Positions 26,778 to 36,423 of a stretch of DNA of 52,862 bases are shown in pieces; position 1 is the first letter of the stretch, and the number at the start of each line of letters is the position of its first letter. Both the position numbers and the translations under genes were made by a program. The DNA lies in NCBI GenBank assembly GCA_020346185.1, contig CP070775.1, positions 636,002-688,863 on the forward strand, given 5' to 3'. The notes beneath the pieces were generated by a model that saw nothing but the letters and a program-made list of their open reading frames with translations, did no database searches and was not told where the DNA came from. Source of the DNA: Betaproteobacteria bacterium. GTDB taxonomy: Bacteria; Pseudomonadota; Gammaproteobacteria; Burkholderiales; Eutrophovitaceae.

Positions 26778-26807
26778 CAAGAAACCCGCCATGCGGCGGG
26801 TTTCTTG
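26778..26807. terminator. Bidirectional terminator between SCO and rpoH
   Basis: A perfect 13-bp stem: CAAGAAACCCGCC (26778-26790) pairs with GGCGGGTTTCTTG (26795-26807) around an ATGC loop. The A-rich and T-rich outer arms let it serve both convergent genes. Confidence 0.85.
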
Positions 26808-26830
26808 TAGTCAGCTCTTGCGGATGCAGG

Positions 26831-27691
26831 TCAGCCGTCTTGCGGAGCCAACAGCAGTCGCATCTTTTTCATCGCCTGGGCTTCGACCTGCCGGACGCGC
26901 TCCGCTGAAATGCCGAACTCATCGGCGAGTTGATGCAGGGTCAGGGGATGTTCCTCACGCAGCCAGCGTGATTCAATGATGCGACGGCTGCGCGCGTCGA
27001 GAGTGGCCAGCGCCTGTGCCAGACCTTCCGATCGGCTACGCATACCATCTTCATGCTCGAGAATGCGTCCCGGATCGTCGTCGCTGTTAGTCAAATAGGA
27101 AATTGGAGCAAAGTTACTCTCCTCCTCATCCTCAGTGAGAGGGTCGAGCGCGACATCATGCCCTCCCATGCGGGTTTCCATTTCCACTACGTCCTCGGGC
27201 CGGACGTTTAATTGATTTGCAACCGCTTTGATCTCATCGGCGCCCAGTGCCTCAAAACCAGGCTTCATGCTGCGTAGGTTGAAAAACAGCTTGCGCTGCG
27301 CCTTGGTCGTGGCGACTTTCACGATGCGCCAGTTTCGCAACACGAATTCGTGGATCTCAGCGCGGATCCAATGCATGGCAAACGACACCAGCCGCACGCC
27401 TCGTGTCGGGTCGAAGCGCTTGACCGCCTTCATGAGCCCGACATTGCCTTCCTGAATCAGGTCAGCGTAGGCGAGACCATAACCGCGATAGCCGCGAGCG
27501 ATGGCGACCACCAAGCGTAGATGTGACAGCACCAGGGAACGCGCAGCCGCGAGGTCTTGCTGCTCCTGAAAGCGCGTCGCGAGCGTGGTTTCTTCCTCTT
27601 GCGAAAGCAGCGGAATGCGGTTCACCGCCTGAATATAGTTATCCAGGCTGGCAACCGAGGGTAGAGACAATGTGGCTAACGCCTGTGACAT
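26831..27691 (-). CDS. rpoH: Heat-shock sigma factor RpoH (sigma-32)
   Basis: 286-residue alternative sigma factor directing heat-shock transcription. It shows region 1.2/2 with NRIPLLSQEEETTLATRF, core-binding DLIQEGNVGLMKAVKRFDP, -10 recognition VRLVSFAMHWIRAEIHEFV, the RpoH-specific box QRKLFFNLR, and region 4.2 HQLADEFGISAERVRQVEAQAMKKMR. The ribosome site GGAGGT sits 7 nt before the ATG. It is the last gene of the ftsY-ftsE-ftsX-rpoH cluster but has its own promoter candidate and a CIRCE element immediately upstream, which implies HrcA control. Confidence 0.96.
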   Translation of the reverse strand: MSQALATLSLPSVASLDNYIQAVNRIPLLSQEEETTLATRFQEQQDLAAARSLVLSHLRLVVAIARGYRGYGLAYADLIQEGNVGLMKAVKRFDPTRGVRLVSFAMHWIRAEIHEFVLRNWRIVKVATTKAQRKLFFNLRSMKPGFEALGADEIKAVANQLNVRPEDVVEMETRMGGHDVALDPLTEDEEESNFAPISYLTNSDDDPGRILEHEDGMRSRSEGLAQALATLDARSRRIIESRWLREEHPLTLHQLADEFGISAERVRQVEAQAMKKMRLLLAPQDG

Positions 27692-27716
27692 TCAATTCAC
27701 CTCCGTTTCTCAGACA

Positions 27717-27746
27717 ATACTAGCACTCCTGGCCTAAGAGTGCCAG
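27717..27746 (-). promoter_or_regulatory. Candidate rpoH promoter overlapping CIRCE
   Basis: On the minus strand, CTGGCA (27746-27741, 4/6 to the -35 consensus) and TAGTAT (27722-27717, -10) are 18 bp apart, so the operator occupies almost the whole core promoter. This is a by-eye call supported mainly by the CIRCE overlap. Confidence 0.5.
27720..27746 (-). promoter_or_regulatory. CIRCE element (HrcA operator) upstream of rpoH
   Basis: On the + strand CTAGCACTC (27720-27728), exactly nine bases, then GAGTGCCAG (27738-27746). The CIRCE consensus is TTAGCACTC-N9-GAGTGCTAA, and the arms read on the rpoH strand match it at 7/9 and 8/9 positions with the exact 9-bp spacing. It lies 28 bp before the rpoH ATG. 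HrcA bound here would repress rpoH until heat or unfolded protein inactivates HrcA. No hrcA gene is in the window. Confidence 0.85.
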
Positions 27747-27783
27747 ATACCGCAAAAAGTTCCCGTGCTGGAAGAGAAGCCCT

Positions 27784-28689
27784 TTATCGAGGATCCATAT
27801 GCCATAAGTGACGACTCACTGACATCCATGCGCCAAGCCACCCGATAAGAGCGGCGAGCGCCATCAGCACGGTGATCTGCTGCAGCGTCATATGACCGAG
27901 CGATGGGCTCATACCGAACAAGCCGCCGAATGATGCCAGTTCGTGATTAAGCATGCGTACAGCGATGGCCACGATCAACCAGGCGCCGAACCCGCCAAGC
28001 AAACCCTGCAGACCGCCGAGGTAAAGGAATGGCCGTCGTATGAAGTGGTTGGTTGCACCGATCAGTTTCGAGACCTCGATTTCATCGTGTCGCGTAAGAA
28101 TTTGTAGTCGAATAGTATTAAAGGTGACAGCGACGAGGGCGAACGACAGCAAAACCCCCAGCAGAGTCACCAGCATACGCCCTATTTTGAGCGCGGCATC
28201 GAGTTTTCGTGCCCACTCCGAATCCAGTTGCACGTGCTCGACTTTGGGCCACCGTGATGCCTCGTCTCGCAACGCTTCAAGCAAATCCGGGTCCGCCGAG
28301 CGGCCGGCTACAACGAAGGCGTGTGGTAGGGGATTGCTCTCCAATTCGGACAGCACATCTGACATGCCTGAGGCGCGTTTAAGGTCCTTCAGGGCGGTGC
28401 TGCGATCGACGAACCGGAACTCCAACACGGCAGGGTGGCGGGTCAGGCGCTGCTCAACTGCTTTCACGTCACTGGCATCGGCGTTCACGGTCAAAAACAG
28501 GCTTAGTTGGGGTTCGCTGGTGAGCTCGCGCGAGAAGCGAGCCACGTTGTCCAGCGCGATGTAGAAACCGCAGGGCAGCGCCAGCGCGATTCCGAACACG
28601 GCAACGTTGAGCGCGGTGGCGAAAGGCTGTTGAAGCAGCCGGCGCATACTGTCGCGGAGGGCGTCGAAGTGAGCGAAGATCCAGCTCAC
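27784..28689 (-). CDS. ftsX: Cell-division ABC permease FtsX
   Basis: 301-residue, four-helix membrane partner of FtsE that regulates septal peptidoglycan amidases and divisome assembly. Helix 1 (about 26-46, ALNVAVFGIALALPCGFYIAL), a periplasmic loop (about 55-165) containing SLFLTVNADASDVKAVEQRL, then three C-terminal helices, with the conserved RHDEIEVSKLIGATNHFIRRPF before the third. The start overlaps the ftsE stop by four bases. A 92-bp gap with CIRCE separates it from rpoH. Confidence 0.93.
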   Translation of the reverse strand: MSWIFAHFDALRDSMRRLLQQPFATALNVAVFGIALALPCGFYIALDNVARFSRELTSEPQLSLFLTVNADASDVKAVEQRLTRHPAVLEFRFVDRSTALKDLKRASGMSDVLSELESNPLPHAFVVAGRSADPDLLEALRDEASRWPKVEHVQLDSEWARKLDAALKIGRMLVTLLGVLLSFALVAVTFNTIRLQILTRHDEIEVSKLIGATNHFIRRPFLYLGGLQGLLGGFGAWLIVAIAVRMLNHELASFGGLFGMSPSLGHMTLQQITVLMALAALIGWLGAWMSVSRHLWHMDPR

Positions 28690-29339
28690 GATGCGATCGC
28701 TCCGTGATCAAGCTGTACCGTACGCGCACCCAATTCGTCGATCATCGCGACATCGTGGGTGGCGATCACCACGGTTACGCCGACCTGATTAAATGCTTTG
28801 AACATGGTAATGATTTCAGCGGCATAGGCGGCATCAAGGTTGCCCGTTGGCTCATCGGCGAGAAGGATCGCTGGACGGTTGACAATGGCTCGAGCAATGC
28901 AGAGGCGTTGCTGCTCGCCACCGGACAGCGCGACCGGACGCGCCCTCTCGCGGTCGAGCAAGCCTACCTTGTCGAGCGCGGCACGCACGCGGCGCGCAAT
29001 CTCGCGACGGGGAAAGCCCGAAATAATCAGCGGCAATGCCGCATTGCTGTAGACGCTGCGGTCGAAAAGCAGCTTATGATCCTGAAAGATAAACCCAAAA
29101 TTCCTGCGCAGAAAGGGCAGAGAAGCCCGCCCCATGCTGGTGATGTTCTTGCCATTGATTACAACACTGCCACTGCTTGGACGTTCAATACCGCCAACGA
29201 GCTTCAGGAGAGTGCTTTTTCCAGCGCCGGAATGGCCGGTGACGAATACCATCTCGCCGGGCTCGACCCGCAATGAGACGTTGCGCAGCGCTTCGTAGCC
29301 ACCCGGATAACGTTTTGAGACGTGGCTGACGGTGATCAT
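28686..29339 (-). CDS. ftsE: Cell-division ATP-binding protein FtsE
   Basis: 217-residue ABC ATPase that powers the FtsEX complex at the septum. Walker A is GHSGAGKST (about 35-43), the Q-loop is [11 protein letters not shown], the signature is [14 protein letters not shown], Walker B is [12 protein letters not shown], and the switch His is in [23 protein letters not shown] is typical of FtsE. Its end overlaps ftsX; it lies 59 bp after ftsY. Confidence 0.95.
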   Translation of the reverse strand: MITVSHVSKRYPGGYEALRNVSLRVEPGEMVFVTGHSGAGKSTLLKLVGGIERPSSGSVVINGKNITSMGRASLPFLRRNFGFIFQDHKLLFDRSVYSNAALPLIISGFPRREIARRVRAALDKVGLLDRERARPVALSGGEQQRLCIARAIVNRPAILLADEPTGNLDAAYAAEIITMFKAFNQVGVTVVIATHDVAMIDELGARTVQLDHGAIAS

Positions 29340-29398
29340 GGGCTCGACTCAAGGCTCGCCAAAGCTACCGTGAGCCCGTTTGCGTGCGCCGCGACCGG

Positions 29399-30370
29399 TT
29401 AGGCGAACAGGGCATCAACAAACATTGCCGCATCGAACGGTCGCAAGTCGTCGATCCCTTCGCCAGTGCCGACATAGCGTACGGGAATGCCCCGATAGCG
29501 GGCGATACCCGCGATGGCGCCACCCTTGGCGGTGCCATCGAGCTTGGTCAATATGAGGCCGGTGATACCAAGCGCCTCATCAAAAGATTTGACCTGGTTC
29601 ACCGCGTTCTGGCCAGTATTGGCGTCGATTACCAACAGTACTTCGTGGGGTGCACCCGGCATTGCCTTGGCAATGACGCGTTTTACTTTCTTCAACTCCT
29701 CCATCAAATGCTGCTGGGTCGGAAGGCGGCCAGCGGTATCGGCCAGCAAAACATCAGCCCTCTTCGACTTTGCCGACTGGATGGCGTCGAAGATCACGGC
29801 TGCTGCATCGCCGCCCTCCTGCGCGATCACGCTAACTTGGTTGCGCTCACCCCAGACCCTTAACTGTTGTTCGGCGGCAGCGCGAAAGGTATCACCGGCG
29901 GCTAGCACCACCGACAGACTCGCGTCAACCAGTTGCTTGGTCAGTTTGCCGATCGATGTCGTCTTGCCGGCACCATTTACCCCCGCCAGCAAGATAACAA
30001 ATGGTTTGTGTGTATGCACGTTCAACGCTTCTTCAAGCGGAGTGAGCAATTGCGACAACTCACTCCTCAGCGCATCGCGCACCCCCGCGGCATCGCTGAT
30101 TTTTTCGCGCTTTACGCGCTCGCGCGTGGCTTTGACGAGGTGGTTAGTGGCCTCTACGCCAACGTCACAGGTCAGCAGAATGGTCTCGAGATCTTCATAC
30201 AGTTCTTCATCGACGGCTCGGCCGGGGACAAATAGTGCTTTGAGTTGCTTGCCGAGCCGCGCACGTGTGGCGGCCAGACTCTGCTTTAGCCGCTCACCAA
30301 GCGGGCGCTTCTCGTCTGTCTCTGCGCTATCCAATTCAGAAACCTCGTCAGTCTTCAGGAAACTAAACAT
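29399..30370 (-). CDS. ftsY: Signal recognition particle receptor FtsY
   Basis: 323-residue SRP GTPase that docks SRP-ribosome complexes at the inner membrane. It has a short acidic N-terminal region, the NG domain with GVNGAGKTTSIGKLT (G1), DTFRAAAEQQL, ADTAGRLPTQQHLMEELKKV (G3) and TKLDGTAKGGAIAG (G4 and beyond). The N-terminal A domain is short compared with E. coli, as usual outside enterics. First gene of the minus-strand ftsYEX cluster; divergent from the M16 protease gene. Confidence 0.95.
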   Translation of the reverse strand: MFSFLKTDEVSELDSAETDEKRPLGERLKQSLAATRARLGKQLKALFVPGRAVDEELYEDLETILLTCDVGVEATNHLVKATRERVKREKISDAAGVRDALRSELSQLLTPLEEALNVHTHKPFVILLAGVNGAGKTTSIGKLTKQLVDASLSVVLAAGDTFRAAAEQQLRVWGERNQVSVIAQEGGDAAAVIFDAIQSAKSKRADVLLADTAGRLPTQQHLMEELKKVKRVIAKAMPGAPHEVLLVIDANTGQNAVNQVKSFDEALGITGLILTKLDGTAKGGAIAGIARYRGIPVRYVGTGEGIDDLRPFDAAMFVDALFA

Positions 30371-30554
30371 AGCTATTGCTTGTCACATTTGTCCATTTGG
30401 CTACAGCTCGGACAATAGCAGGACACCATCCAAAATTATGCAACGCATGATTCTATTCGGTTTGAAACGCTTGCGCGCTCGGCCCGTCCCGCCAAAGGGA
30501 ACTGCCCTGATCGGTAACTATGGCGACTGCGCCCGGTGCCTTTATCGTAACAGT

Positions 30555-31937
30555 GTGAAGTGCCTTGGCTGGCTGCTTATGCTCTGTGTGTCTTCTTGGG
30601 GCGGTGCACTGCACGCCGCGCAGCCGGTCACGAACGGCGTTCATGGCACAACTTTGGACAACGGTCTCGAGGTATTCGTCAAGGTAGACCGGCGTGCTCC
30701 GGTGGCGGTGTCGATGCTGTGGTATCGCGCCGGAGGCATGGACGAAGAAAGTGGTACGACCGGCGTCGCGCATGTGCTAGAGCACATGATGTTTCAAGGC
30801 ACCGAGCGCATTGCCGCTGGCGAATTTTCGCGCATGATCTCGGAAGTCGGCGGACGTTCCAATGCGTTTACCTCTTCTGATTACACTGGCTACTATCAGC
30901 AACTTCATAAATCCGACCTCGAGTTGGCCTTGCGCCTGGAGGCTGATCGCATGGCCAATCTGAAGCTTGACGAAGCAGAATTCCAAAAGGAACTGCGTGT
31001 CGTCATGGAAGAGCGTCGCCAGCGCGTCGATGACAATCCGCGCGCCATGGTTTTCGAACGGTTGAATGCGGCCATGTACCTGGCGCATCCGTACCGGCAG
31101 CCGGTGGTGGGCTGGATGAGCGATTTGGAGAACATGCGCGTGGAAGACGCGCGCCAGTGGTATGACAACTGGTATGCGCCCAATAATGCGGTGCTGGTCG
31201 TTGCCGGCGACGTAGACCCGCAGCATGTCTTTACGCTCGCGGACAAATACTTCGGACCGATTTCAGCCCGGCCATTACCGGTCAGGAAGCCACAAGCGGA
31301 GCCGGAGCAAAAAGGCACGCGTCGTATCGTCGTCAAAGCACCGGCACGCTTGGCATCGTTGACGATGGCTTACCATGCTCCCTCTCTGAATGACGTCGAG
31401 GGCGATTGGGAACCTTACGCGCTGTCGATTCTCGCCGGCGTGCTGGATGGATACTCGGCGGCGCGCCTGGAGCGCGAAATGGTCAGCAAGACACGGGTTG
31501 CAAATTCCGTAAGCACCGATTATGACGGTCTGCGGCGTGGCCCTGGAGTGTTCTATGTCAGCGTGACGCCCGGTCAGGGAAAGACCGTGGCCGATGTCGA
31601 GCACGTCTGGCGAGAACAGCTTGCCATACTTATTGAAAAGGGTGTGAGGGAAGAAGAGTTGCGTCGGGTCAAAGCGCAGGTTATCGCTTCCCAAGTTTAC
31701 GGTGAGGATTCCGTGTACGGACAGGCGGCGCGCATTGCAAGGATGCGCTCGCTCGGATTGGCGTACGATGCCGCGTCCCGCATGACGGAAAAGTTGCGTG
31801 AGGTGACAGCGGAGCAAGTGGCGGCGGTGGCCGGCAAGTATCTGGTCGACGACAATCTGACGATCGCCGTTCTCGATCCACAAATACCTGCAGGACAGGC
31901 GGGCAGTGAGCGATATAGTGAGGCGGACGCCAAATGA
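30555..31937 (+). CDS. M16-family zinc metalloprotease (active subunit)
   Basis: About 460 residues, predicted periplasmic. GTG 30555 begins a good signal peptide (KCLGWLLMLCVSSWGGALHAAQ). ATG 30438 and 30447 are upstream alternatives, but the extra residues are Arg-rich and lie in the ftsY divergent region. The inverted zinc motif H73-VLE-H77 (HVLEH) is present, with the third-ligand region in VVMEERRQRVDDNP, and the C-terminal M16 half ends in the same gene. It is the first of an overlapping pair; the second lacks the zinc motif, so they probably form a heterodimer. The substrate is unknown. Confidence 0.85.
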   Translation: MKCLGWLLMLCVSSWGGALHAAQPVTNGVHGTTLDNGLEVFVKVDRRAPVAVSMLWYRAGGMDEESGTTGVAHVLEHMMFQGTERIAAGEFSRMISEVGGRSNAFTSSDYTGYYQQLHKSDLELALRLEADRMANLKLDEAEFQKELRVVMEERRQRVDDNPRAMVFERLNAAMYLAHPYRQPVVGWMSDLENMRVEDARQWYDNWYAPNNAVLVVAGDVDPQHVFTLADKYFGPISARPLPVRKPQAEPEQKGTRRIVVKAPARLASLTMAYHAPSLNDVEGDWEPYALSILAGVLDGYSAARLEREMVSKTRVANSVSTDYDGLRRGPGVFYVSVTPGQGKTVADVEHVWREQLAILIEKGVREEELRRVKAQVIASQVYGEDSVYGQAARIARMRSLGLAYDAASRMTEKLREVTAEQVAAVAGKYLVDDNLTIAVLDPQIPAGQAGSERYSEADAK

Positions 31938-33298
31938 AACTAATGAGGAACATGTCACGAACAGGGCGCGGTTTGCTCACCTTCGGTTTGGCCTTTTGTG
32001 TCGCTGTCGGTTCGATGCTGGCGATAGCGCCACCGGCCTGGGCTGGGCTGGAGATCGAAAGCTGGCATACCGAAAATGGCGCACGAGTACTGTTCCTTCA
32101 GTCGCGCAATCTGCCGATCCTCGATGTTAACGTCGAATTTCCGGCCGGATCCGGTCGGGATGAGCCAGGCAAGGAAGGCTTGGCAAGGATGACCCTCGCG
32201 CTGATGAAGAAAGGAACCCGCAAGCTGGACGAGCATCGCATCTCTGAGCAGCTCGCCGGCATCGGCGCCCAGCTCTCTGGCAACATCGACCTCGACCGTA
32301 GCGGTTTTGCATTGCGCACTTTGTCCTACCGCGATGACCGACGTGTCGCCCTTGCCGTGTTGCGAGACATCCTGGCGTCACCGAGCTTTCCGGAAGCAGT
32401 GCTCGAGCGCGAGAAGGTGCGCAATGTTGCGTTCCTCGAGGAGCGACAAACACGCCCTAATGTCATTGTCGCTCAGACATTTCAAAAGGAACTTTACGGA
32501 GACCACCCATACGCCGCAACCGGAGCCGGCGAACCGGAGACCATAGCGGCTCTGACGCGCGATGACCTGCTCGCCTTTCATCGGCGCTATTTTGTGTCCG
32601 ATGAGGCTGTTGTGACGATTGTCGGAGACGTATCCACCGATGAGGCGAGGCGCATCGCCTCCGAGCTGACAGCTGATTTGCCGCGAGCCGGTGAGCCCGT
32701 GCTGCAGTTACCCGCTGTAACGCACCCGGCTGAGAGCACCGAGGTTGTCATTCCGCATTCGGCCAGTCAGGCTCATGTCCGTATTGGCATGCCGGGTGTG
32801 CGGCGTGGCGATCCCGATTATTATCCGCTGTGGGTTGCAGTGCAGATCCTCGGCGGCAACGGCATGACGTCGCTGCTGAACGCTGAGTTGCGCGAAAAAA
32901 GGGGGCTAACCTACAGCGCCTACAGTTATTTTTCACCATATTTTCGCCGTGGCCCGTTTGTGATTACCCTACAAACGCGCCAGGATCAGGCCTGGGATGC
33001 GCTTGATGTGGCGCTCTCGACACTCGAGCAATTCGTCACCGATGGGCCGACCGAGGCGCAGCTCAGGGCGGCCAAGCAGTATCTCATCGGCGGCTTCGGG
33101 CTGAATATCGACAGTAATGCGGAACTGGCCGGTTACCTGGCAATGGTCGGTTTTTATCAGCTGCCTTTGGATTACATAGACCGGTTTCCGGATGAAATCG
33201 GTAAAGTTACTTTGGAAGATGTGCGTGACGCGCTGCAGCGCCGTCTTGCGCCCTCGAGGACAGTAACGGTGGTCGTTGGCCCGACGGCAAGACCGTGA
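31934..33298 (+). CDS. M16-family protein lacking the zinc motif
   Basis: 454-residue predicted periplasmic protein with a signal peptide (cleavage near PPAWA/G). It has the M16 two-domain fold, with GMTSLLNAELREKRGLTYSAYSYF as the conserved C-domain signature. Where HxxEH should be, the sequence reads GLARMTLALMKKGT, so it is almost certainly catalytically dead and acts as substrate-binding partner of the preceding protease, as in other paired M16 systems. Start ATG overlaps the partner stop (ATGA). Confidence 0.85.
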   Translation: MKLMRNMSRTGRGLLTFGLAFCVAVGSMLAIAPPAWAGLEIESWHTENGARVLFLQSRNLPILDVNVEFPAGSGRDEPGKEGLARMTLALMKKGTRKLDEHRISEQLAGIGAQLSGNIDLDRSGFALRTLSYRDDRRVALAVLRDILASPSFPEAVLEREKVRNVAFLEERQTRPNVIVAQTFQKELYGDHPYAATGAGEPETIAALTRDDLLAFHRRYFVSDEAVVTIVGDVSTDEARRIASELTADLPRAGEPVLQLPAVTHPAESTEVVIPHSASQAHVRIGMPGVRRGDPDYYPLWVAVQILGGNGMTSLLNAELREKRGLTYSAYSYFSPYFRRGPFVITLQTRQDQAWDALDVALSTLEQFVTDGPTEAQLRAAKQYLIGGFGLNIDSNAELAGYLAMVGFYQLPLDYIDRFPDEIGKVTLEDVRDALQRRLAPSRTVTVVVGPTARP

Positions 33299-33299
33299 A

Positions 33300-34621
<1,322 letters not shown>

Positions 34622-34738
34622 CCGCCCGTGAGAGCAGAGCTTGCTCGCTGTCCGGCGGCCGAACAAGTAATCGGATTTGGCGCTCGGGGCGGGCTCACAG
34701 AAGGCAAACTGTCCGTCGTGCGGCAGACGCCAAGCCAG

Positions 34739-35554
34739 TCAATGCTGGCAGCGGGTGCAATAGAACGTTGAACGCTGTCCCAGACGGCAGCTGCGAATTG
34801 GCCTGCCGCACACCCTGCATGCCTGGCCCTGTCGTGCGTAAACATTGTATGTCTGCTGGAAGTAGCCCGGCGCGCCGTCGGCGCCAGAGAAATCGCGCAA
34901 ACTGCTGCCACCGGCGGCGATCGCAGCGCGCAAGGTGTCCTGGATCGCATGTACCAACGTCTCACAACGCTGCATGCTCAGGCGACCGGCTCTGGTTCTG
35001 GGATTGATGCCGGCGCGAAACAGTGCTTCGCTTGCGTAGATGTTGCCAACGCCCGTGACAATGTCGTTGGTCATGAGCGCTAGCTTGATCGCGATGCTGC
35101 GCTTGCGCGTGCGCTCATACAGCCATCGCGCGTCAAACGATGGATCCAGTGGTTCTGGCGCAAGGTTACGCATCAGCGGGTGGTGCGAAGGTTGTTCGGA
35201 TGTCCAGAGCAGGGCGCCGAAGCGGCGAGGATCGGTGAAGCGCACCAGTTTTCCCGAGGACAACACCAAGTCGTAGTGATCATGCTTCGCAGGCGGGATG
35301 TCTTTCGGCAACACGCGCAGCCGGCCTGACATGCCAAGGTGCACGATGATCCAGCCATCAGCACAGCCTATCAGCAGGTATTTGCCGCGTCGCTCGACAT
35401 TGTGAATGGTGGCGCCGGTAGCGTGCTGTTTCAATTTCGCTGGAATTGGCCAGCGTAGTCGGCGGTCGCGAATGACGATCTTTTCGATACGCTGGCCCTT
35501 GAGATGTGGTTCTAGCCCGCGGCGTGTCGTTTCGACCTCCGGCAATTCCGGCAC
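34739..35554 (-). CDS. mutM: Formamidopyrimidine-DNA glycosylase MutM (Fpg)
   Basis: 271-residue base-excision-repair enzyme that removes 8-oxoguanine and nicks the abasic site. GTG 35554 gives M-PELPEVETTRRGL, exposing the catalytic Pro1 (after Met removal) and Glu. LLIGCADGWIIVHLGMSGRLR carries the catalytic Lys region, TGVGNIYASEALFRAGI is the helix-two-turn-helix, and the zinc finger is CRVCGRPIRS...YCTRC. Longer in-frame starts would bury Pro1 and are rejected. It lies 11 bp after the DUF4340 gene, so it is probably co-transcribed with the ABC cluster. Confidence 0.94.
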   Translation of the reverse strand: MPELPEVETTRRGLEPHLKGQRIEKIVIRDRRLRWPIPAKLKQHATGATIHNVERRGKYLLIGCADGWIIVHLGMSGRLRVLPKDIPPAKHDHYDLVLSSGKLVRFTDPRRFGALLWTSEQPSHHPLMRNLAPEPLDPSFDARWLYERTRKRSIAIKLALMTNDIVTGVGNIYASEALFRAGINPRTRAGRLSMQRCETLVHAIQDTLRAAIAAGGSSLRDFSGADGAPGYFQQTYNVYARQGQACRVCGRPIRSCRLGQRSTFYCTRCQH

Positions 35555-35565
35555 GCTGGGCAGAC

Positions 35566-36423
35566 TCAGGAGGCAGCGACGCGATAGGGGTCGAGCAATC
35601 GTCCGCCCGCGTCGGCTCCGAGCCGATACAGCATGTTCTCCTCGACGCGTAGCAGTTTTACTTCTGGTTGCCGCGACATTACCCGGAACGTGGCGCTGGT
35701 GCCGTTGCCCAGCTGGATAGTGATGCGCTCTCCGCGCGGCGTTCCCTGGTAAGGTTCCACGGAAAGCGCCGAGGCAAGGTTCCACTCGGCGGCCCAGACG
35801 TTGAGTTCGTCCGGCGTTGGCGCATCGTCGTCCGCCGTTGGCGAATTGCCCCGCAGCAACCAGGCACCCTTGTCGTTCTTCACTGCCTGCCAGTCACCAA
35901 AGTTGAACTCCACCGGCTTCTCGCTCTCTCCAAGTAGCTTGTGGCTAAGCAGTTTGGTGACATCGAGCGGTATGTTGTAGCCAAGAAAAGTGCGTACCAG
36001 GTAAATGTGATCGCCACTGGCAAGGTACTGCTCGTTGGTGATCTCATTGATGGCACCGAAAGCGAACGCCTGATCGTTCAGCGTCACGCGCGCAGCTGGC
36101 GGATCCAGGCCGTAACGGGGCAAGTTGTCCGCTGGCAGCACGTCAGAGGCAGTTGCCTCGGCGAGGTCGAGCACGCGGGCCAGCTGCAGCGGCTCAACGC
36201 GCGTCTGGTAGGGGCGCAACATCAACCACCTGCCGTCACGCTGCGCCATTTCAACATCCATCGTTGTGCCGCGCTTGATCGTCACGCGAACCACGTCGCC
36301 GCGTTCGAGTTGCGAGACAGCGATACCCGGCTCTTGCTGCTCGCCCGGGCGCAAGTATGCATACAGCCCGAGAGCGACCAGCGCCAGCAACAGAACCAGA
36401 TTCAGTATCAGTCGCGACTTCAT
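35566..36423 (-). CDS. DUF4340 protein of a gliding-type ABC transporter cluster
   Basis: 285-residue protein with one N-terminal membrane helix (about 5-25) and a periplasmic beta-rich region containing WLMLRPYQTRVEP, DLAEATASDVLPADNLPRYGLDPP and an EFNFGDWQAVKNDKGAW segment, the usual DUF4340 layout. Start ATG overlaps the GldG-like stop (ATGA). DUF4340 genes usually end sets of ATPase, permease and GldG-like protein; function unknown, envelope-related. Confidence 0.78.
   Translation of the reverse strand: MKSRLILNLVLLLALVALGLYAYLRPGEQQEPGIAVSQLERGDVVRVTIKRGTTMDVEMAQRDGRWLMLRPYQTRVEPLQLARVLDLAEATASDVLPADNLPRYGLDPPAARVTLNDQAFAFGAINEITNEQYLASGDHIYLVRTFLGYNIPLDVTKLLSHKLLGESEKPVEFNFGDWQAVKNDKGAWLLRGNSPTADDDAPTPDELNVWAAEWNLASALSVEPYQGTPRGERITIQLGNGTSATFRVMSRQPEVKLLRVEENMLYRLGADAGGRLLDPYRVAAS

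Noticed and set aside
30462..30488. TTGAAA-N15-CCCGTC upstream of the M16 gene as a sigma-32 promoter.
   Set aside because: The -35 is perfect but the -10 matches only 3 of 6 consensus positions in a GC-rich region; not enough to call.
29514..30554. Long upstream extension of the first M16 protein.
   Set aside because: It runs antisense through ftsY; the signal peptide begins only at GTG 30555.
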